Assembly (NCBI RefSeq): GCF_035989305.1
Contig: NZ_CP108514.1
Span: 6,924,501 to 6,988,500 of the forward strand
Reading direction: 5' to 3'
Length of the DNA stretch: 64,000 nucleotides
Origin: Streptomyces sp. NBC_01233
GTDB lineage: Bacteria; Actinomycetota; Actinomycetes; Streptomycetales; Streptomycetaceae
The position numbers were made by a program, and so were the translations under genes. This document shows positions 25,265 to 64,000 of this stretch, one piece after another. The notes under the pieces were generated by a model, which worked only from the letters and a program-made list of their open reading frames with translations, did no database searches and was not told where the DNA came from. The first letter of the stretch is position 1. Each line of letters starts with the position of its first letter.

Positions 25265-26035
25265 ATGGCCGACGTGCCTGCCGTCACGAACAACGATGAC
25301 AACTGGAAGAGAGCGGTCGAACTGCTCACCGGATACATCCTGCCGGAACGTTCCACGTTGTTCGACACCCTCAAGGGCAATGACGGCATTCCCCTGATGC
25401 ACGTCCGGCTGCACAAGGTCGGTGGCTCGAAGTACCTTCCAGGATGGGTGAGTTCAGGCGGGTGGGGCCGGAGCAACTCGGACTTCGTCCTGCCCTACTA
25501 CCGAGACCAGGACGGGGGCGCGGAAGATCCCGCGCCCGGAAACGAATACCTCTCGCACTACAAGGCCTTCATCACACTCATCGGGCGCAAGGCAGGTTCG
25601 GCTCCGCCCAGTGGTGACGACGTCGTCGCCGGGGGGAAGAGGACGAGCGGCGCGCTCAAGGACAAGGGCATGTGGAACAAGGAGGGCGGGGCGCTCACCT
25701 GGGATGCCTTGCCTTTGATGCAGTACGTGCGTGGTTTCCGGGCAGCCCTGGACAAGCTCGCGCTGTACCCGCACACCACGCAGGGCTTCGAAGACAGCGG
25801 CATCTCAGTCGGCGATGACGCCTTCGTGGACCTGCTGACCTTCACCGAAGTGGCCAAGTCGTTCGACCGGGTGGTGCAGTTCTTCCAGGACAGCGCCAAA
25901 GAGATCGAGCGCTGGAGATCCGAGGACATCGGCGAAGGCAGCAAGGCCTGGGCCGGCACGGGGGCGGAGCTCTTCAAGGAACTCGTGGAGAAGCTCGCCA
26001 AGAACTACGAGGGCTACGCCGAACAGGGTGGGTAA
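25265..26035 (+). CDS. conserved hypothetical protein of the type VII cargo locus (256 aa)
   Basis: A 256-residue protein starting MADVPAVTNNDDNWKRAVELLTGY, with M-H-V-R-L-H-K-V near residue 45 and a helical C-terminal half (F-D-R-V-V-Q-F-F-Q-D-S-A-K-E-I-E-R-W-R). Its last helical part looks like a WXG100-related bundle (W-R-S-E-D-I-G-E-G-S-K-A-W-A-G-T-G). The N-D-N-W-K-R-A-V motif is one I associate with Streptomyces proteins found beside WXG100 genes. Its stop overlaps the next gene's GTG by 8 bp, so the pair is co-translated. Function unknown. Confidence 0.7.
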   Translation: MADVPAVTNNDDNWKRAVELLTGYILPERSTLFDTLKGNDGIPLMHVRLHKVGGSKYLPGWVSSGGWGRSNSDFVLPYYRDQDGGAEDPAPGNEYLSHYKAFITLIGRKAGSAPPSGDDVVAGGKRTSGALKDKGMWNKEGGALTWDALPLMQYVRGFRAALDKLALYPHTTQGFEDSGISVGDDAFVDLLTFTEVAKSFDRVVQFFQDSAKEIERWRSEDIGEGSKAWAGTGAELFKELVEKLAKNYEGYAEQGG

Positions 26036-27770
26036 GGGCGAGGGATTCGTCCCGACCGTTTCGATCGAGGGCGAGGTGATCGGGTCCGCGCCCGGCCGCG
26101 CGGTGATGAACGCACAGTTCATCATCCAGCGAGAAGCCGTAAACTTGATCAATGCCTGGGAAGCGTGGAGGCCGGAGAGCTCGCCGCACCGCTGGCTCTA
26201 CGACATGTTGATGGACGCTCAGCTCAGCATGTTCGACAACCAGTACACCCAGGTCGATTTTCGCTCCGGTGCCCGGGGCGACATCAGCATCGTTGCGGGG
26301 GCAGGCTTCCGCAACACCATCACCATCGAGGGCCAGGACTATGGTCCGCCGAACGAGTTGGCGACGTGGAAGGCGATCGGGGACGAGGCCGTCCGTCGCT
26401 GGGAGAACTCGGTACAGGGCTGGTTGAGTGCGGCGGCCGCGGACGTGATCGTCGCCATCGACTCAGCGCTGCGAGCGGCCGACGATCCGTTCGGGCAGAA
26501 GGTGACTGACGTCTCCAAGGGTTCCCTCACCGCTCTCGCGGACGAGGCGGAAGCCAAGAAGGAGAAGGAGGACGCGAAGAAGGAGAAGGAGGACGCGAAG
26601 AAGGAGCGGGAAGAGGTCCGGACGCAGAACGAGCAGGACCGCAAGGAGGCCAAGAAGGAGCAGGAGGCCGCCAAGGAAGAGGCCAGGAAGGAGCGGGAGG
26701 AGGTCCGGGCGCAGAACGAGCAGGACCGTGAGGAGGCCCAGCAGGCTCAGGAGTCCGCCCGGGCCGAATTGGACCGCGCCAACGCCGAGGCCCTCACCGA
26801 ACGCAACGCCGCCGAGCAGCAGGCCGATCAGCAGGAAGCCGCGGCGAAGCAGGAGTTCGAGCGGGAGAAGGCGGAAGCCGAGGCCGAGCGGGAGCAGGCC
26901 CGACAAGAGGCGGATGCGGCTCGGGCCGAGTCGCAACAGCAGCTGGACCGGGATCTCGAGGACGGTCGAACCAGCGCGGAAGACGCGCGGCGGGAGTTCG
27001 ACGAGCGGAACGCCGAGATCGACGCCACCGAGCGGGCCGCTCTCGAGGGCGCCGACCGGCGCGAGGCCGATGCCAAGGGGAAGTTCGAAGAGCAGCGTGC
27101 CGAGGCCCAGCAGGAGCGGGAGGACGCCCGCAAGGAGGCCGAGCAGGCGCGCCGGGATGCCAGGGCGGCTTTCGACCAACGCATGGGTGACATCCAGGCG
27201 GACCAGGATCGTGTGGCGGCCGGCGACAAGAACATGGAAGATCTGATCCGTCAGCGCATCGCCGACCTGCCTCAGCCCGATCTGCCCCGCGGCGGTGCGG
27301 GCAGCCCCTTCTCCGGCCAGTTCAGCGACAACCTCTTCAACCAGGGCGACCTGGCGGGCGCACTCGGCCGTGGAGGCGGCGATCCCGCGCTCGTGGGGGC
27401 GAACGGCGCCGCCGGCGGTGGCGGTTCGCCCGGGATGATGCCGCCCATGATGCACGGCATGGGCGGTGGCGGTGCCGACGGAGGCGCCGGGGAGCGGACG
27501 CGCACCGTCGTCGATCGCAACGGCCGCCCCACACGGCAGTCCCCGGCTCCGACGACAGAAGACGAGGAGCACCGGGTGGCCCCGCGTGGAACGCAGACCA
27601 GCAGCAACGCCACTCCCTTCATGCCTCCGATGGGTGGGGGAGCGCCCGGAGGGGGACAACAGACCAAAGCAGCGGGGACCGAGAACGGACTTCGTGGCTC
27701 GCGGAGGACGAAGACGTCTGGGGTACGGACGAAGGCGGCCTGCCGCAGGCTCTGGGCCGATGAAACCTGA
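26028..27770 (+). CDS. coiled-coil type VII-associated protein (possibly AAWKG family), frameshifted near the C-terminus
   Basis: A 580-residue protein with an N-terminal globular domain (1-165; contains G-P-P-N-E-L-A-T-W-K-A-I-G-D-E-A), a long charged coiled coil at about 175-405 (repeats such as E-K-E-D-A-K-K), and a Pro/Gly/Met-rich tail. The A-T-W-K-A motif suggests the family RefSeq calls AAWKG, from memory. The last 35 residues look wrong. In the -1 frame from 27668 the sequence reads S-S-G-D-R-E-R-T-S-W-L-A-E-D-E-D-V-W-G-T, an acidic Trp-containing end, with a stop at 27761-27763. A single base is probably missing at the AAA of 27666-27668. GTG start overlaps the previous gene. Confidence 0.7.
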   Translation: MGKGEGFVPTVSIEGEVIGSAPGRAVMNAQFIIQREAVNLINAWEAWRPESSPHRWLYDMLMDAQLSMFDNQYTQVDFRSGARGDISIVAGAGFRNTITIEGQDYGPPNELATWKAIGDEAVRRWENSVQGWLSAAAADVIVAIDSALRAADDPFGQKVTDVSKGSLTALADEAEAKKEKEDAKKEKEDAKKEREEVRTQNEQDRKEAKKEQEAAKEEARKEREEVRAQNEQDREEAQQAQESARAELDRANAEALTERNAAEQQADQQEAAAKQEFEREKAEAEAEREQARQEADAARAESQQQLDRDLEDGRTSAEDARREFDERNAEIDATERAALEGADRREADAKGKFEEQRAEAQQEREDARKEAEQARRDARAAFDQRMGDIQADQDRVAAGDKNMEDLIRQRIADLPQPDLPRGGAGSPFSGQFSDNLFNQGDLAGALGRGGGDPALVGANGAAGGGGSPGMMPPMMHGMGGGGADGGAGERTRTVVDRNGRPTRQSPAPTTEDEEHRVAPRGTQTSSNATPFMPPMGGGAPGGGQQTKAAGTENGLRGSRRTKTSGVRTKAACRRLWADET

Positions 27771-27799
27771 TACGCAGAGCAGGCCGGAGAGGGAATCTC

Positions 27800-28267
27800 G
27801 TGAGTGAGTCGATGGAAGACCGCGTCACCAAGGCGATGGCCGACCTCAAGGCCACGGAGAAGGCCGTCGCCAAGGCTGAGGCGGTGTTCCGGAAGACCTC
27901 GTGGACGGGAACGTCGGCGGACCGGTCGGTGCAGGTGACCGTCGGTTCCAAGGGCGAACTGGTGAGCATCGACTTCCTGGACGGCAAGTACAGGCAGATG
28001 GCCGCCTCACAGCTGGCTGACGCGGTGCTCCAGGCCTCTGCCGATGCGCGCGCCGACATGGCCCGCCAGGTCATCGACATGCTGGAACCTCTCACCAGGA
28101 AGCTCACCGGGGGTTCGGCGAAGGAACGACTCGGAGTCGACTGGGAGAAGCTCTTCGGTCCGCTTCGGAAGGACGTGGCCGCCGGTGAGCGGACACCGTC
28201 GCCCATGAGCCGGCTGCGTGACGAGATCGACGACGAGGAAGAAGAAGGGAGCACCCGCCATGGCTGA
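27800..28267 (+). CDS. YbaB/EbfC-like protein of the type VII locus
   Basis: A 155-residue protein. An N-terminal helix (M-E-D-R-V-T-K-A-M-A-D-L-K-A-T-E-K-A-V) is followed by two strands, S-V-Q-V-T-V-G-S-K-G-E-L-V-S-I-D-F, and a further helix. This is the YbaB/EbfC nucleoid-associated fold, also seen in EspL-type proteins of mycobacterial ESX loci. The C-terminus is acidic (D-E-I-D-D-E-E-E-E-G). It may act as a chaperone or small nucleic-acid binder. GTG start at 27800; the stop overlaps the next gene's ATG by 8 bp. Confidence 0.75.
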   Translation: MSESMEDRVTKAMADLKATEKAVAKAEAVFRKTSWTGTSADRSVQVTVGSKGELVSIDFLDGKYRQMAASQLADAVLQASADARADMARQVIDMLEPLTRKLTGGSAKERLGVDWEKLFGPLRKDVAAGERTPSPMSRLRDEIDDEEEEGSTRHG

Positions 28268-28610
28268 GTATTCCGCTGACATGGAAAAGGTTTTCGCCGG
28301 GTCCAGGCACATCGCCGACGCCGTGAGGTCCTGCAAGAGACTTCCCGTCCAGTTCGAGGACTCGCTTGAGCGGTACTACGGGTGGTGGGGACAGGAAGGC
28401 GGGGATGACCAGTTCGCCAACGTGGTGGGGCAGCAGTGTGTGGAGGAGCAGGAGAGGGTCTTGACGACGTTGCGGTCGATCACGGAGGGGCTTACGGCTC
28501 TGATCGGGGTTGTAGCGGCGCAGGCCGAGCATGTGCAGAAGCCGCAGGTGGATGCGCTGGATGACATTGTCACGCAAGGCACGGCTAGTGAAGACGACGC
28601 GAAGCGGTAA
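28260..28610 (+). CDS. WXG100-like protein (third)
   Basis: A 116-residue helical protein (MAEYSADMEKVFAGSRHIAD...) with Y-G-W-W-G-Q-E-G at the interhelical turn. It matches the type VII helper proteins encoded directly before WXG100-like toxins. The ATG at 28260 overlaps the YbaB-like gene and follows a GGGAG site. The giant gene begins 6 bp after its stop, so it is the likely dedicated partner for export of the giant protein. Confidence 0.8.
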   Translation: MAEYSADMEKVFAGSRHIADAVRSCKRLPVQFEDSLERYYGWWGQEGGDDQFANVVGQQCVEEQERVLTTLRSITEGLTALIGVVAAQAEHVQKPQVDALDDIVTQGTASEDDAKR

Positions 28611-28616
28611 TATACG

Positions 28617-63143
<34,527 letters not shown>

Positions 63144-64000
63144 CTGATTACACGCTGACGTCGCCGTTCGTTGGGGGGCCGGATGTGCCCGATGCCCGGA
63201 AGCTGGCCGAGGCGCCGTCTGTGTACCGTCTGTCCAGCCGGACGGGTGTGGCCCCGGGCCAGGAGGCTGGCGATGTCTTCCCGCGGTTCGTGGCGATGCG
63301 TCCGGTGGAGGTGCAGGAGCATCCCGTGCTGGCGGTTGCGGGGGACGGGAACCTGGCTCTGGCCGTCCATGGGGGGCAGAACCGGGAGTTCTTCGCGACG
63401 GAGGAGGTGGTGGCCGACGCTCACAGGCACCTCGGCCTGACCGGCGCGAAGCTCACGCTGAAGGTTGATCACTCGACGTATGCCGAGTTCGCGCATGACG
63501 GTGTGCTGAAGCGTCTGTACAGGGTCACGCCTGAGATACGGGGTGAGAAGAGTTCCCTGACGCGTGACTTCTCCGCGAAGATCCTGGGCGGTCAGCACCA
63601 GAACCTGGTGCTGCACGACGCCCGGCCCCTCGCGGAGGGGGGTACCGCGGCCACCGCCGCGCCTCTGGCCCATTTCGGTCACGACAAGGAGATCTCCGGG
63701 CCCGCCTACCTGGCGCAGGGGCTGGTGGAGGCCTTCCACGCACCCGAAGGCCGGCGGGACGTCCTTGGAGTGGAGTGGGGCCGCGCTCTTCTGGACAATG
63801 TCTGGAACTCTGTTGAGCAGGACTGGCCTGCCGTGGGCAGGGAGTACGGGCAGGCCCTGTTCCGTGCCAAGCATGATCTGCAGGCCGCGTGGCGCTGGTG
63901 GGAGCTGATCCAGAAGATCGGTGTCAACGAGTCGGCCATCGCCCAGAAGCCCGGTGACGGCTATGTCGTCCAGGCGCTCGCGCATGCGGTGACCGATAAT

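Noticed and set aside
63171..63985. Short plus- and minus-strand frames in the last 900 bases as separate genes
   Set aside because: The -1 frame of the giant gene stays open through the entire stretch with better protein-like composition.

Overview
The window is high-GC DNA typical of Streptomyces: GTG and TTG starts are common, genes sit in tight same-strand runs, and the gene content is actinobacterial (DUF4193, DUF3093, DUF3710, DUF3159, WXG100 proteins). From memory, the order hemH / inositol phosphatase / cutR-cutS / DUF4193 / dut / DUF3710 / kdpD-kdpE / DUF3159 / two TrkA proteins / K+ transporter / trmA-like matches the S. coelicolor SCO5859-SCO5901 neighbourhood; I could not check this.

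Bases 1-20582 are conserved core chromosome. They hold a partial FAD-linked sugar-lactone oxidase and an MFS transporter (minus strand), hemH with a candidate iron box, an inositol monophosphatase, the CutRS two-component system, DUF4193, a hypothetical, DUF3093, a PaaI-type thioesterase, dut, DUF3710, KdpDE, an OB-fold protein and DUF3159. A potassium group follows: two TrkA/RCK proteins divergent from a KimA-like transporter. A TrmA/RlmD-type RNA methyltransferase ends the core. Several intrinsic terminators with long perfect stems lie between these genes.

Bases 20583-23915 are a scarred junction. A conserved hypothetical gene carries an in-frame TAA and is cut by an IS5-family (HARBI1-like) transposase. 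Directly beyond the IS lies only the N-terminal piece of an eccD-like type VII secretion gene. Unrelated genes flank the two sides of the IS, so a deletion or recombination at the IS is likely, not a simple insertion. A pair of 12-bp palindromes precedes the next genes.

Bases 23916-64000 are a type VII secretion (ESX-like) cargo locus: two WXG100 proteins, a 151-aa and a 256-aa protein, a coiled-coil protein, a YbaB/EbfC-like protein and a third WXG100 protein. Then comes one giant reading frame of 11,508 codons (28617-63143). It continues in another frame to the window end and beyond.

The giant protein has a WXG100-like N-terminal domain, a Pro/Gly/Thr linker, and then modules of about 1,200-1,800 residues, each opened by an acidic DWNSG tag. 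Modules combine alpha-helical segments, ADP-ribosyltransferase-like beta segments that mostly lack the catalytic Glu, and a His...Cys domain resembling clan CD peptidases (CHAT, caspase, or the C80 autoprocessing domain of MARTX and clostridial toxins). I count eight such domains. In six, His and Cys are 45-57 residues apart; in the other two both residues are replaced together. The six active-site-like cysteines are the only cysteines I found before the frameshift, in roughly 11,470 residues. My working idea is a self-processing, MARTX-like polyprotein exported by type VII secretion. I recall RefSeq using the name 'lonely Cys domain' for giant Streptomyces proteins of this kind, so the family may have a name while its function does not.
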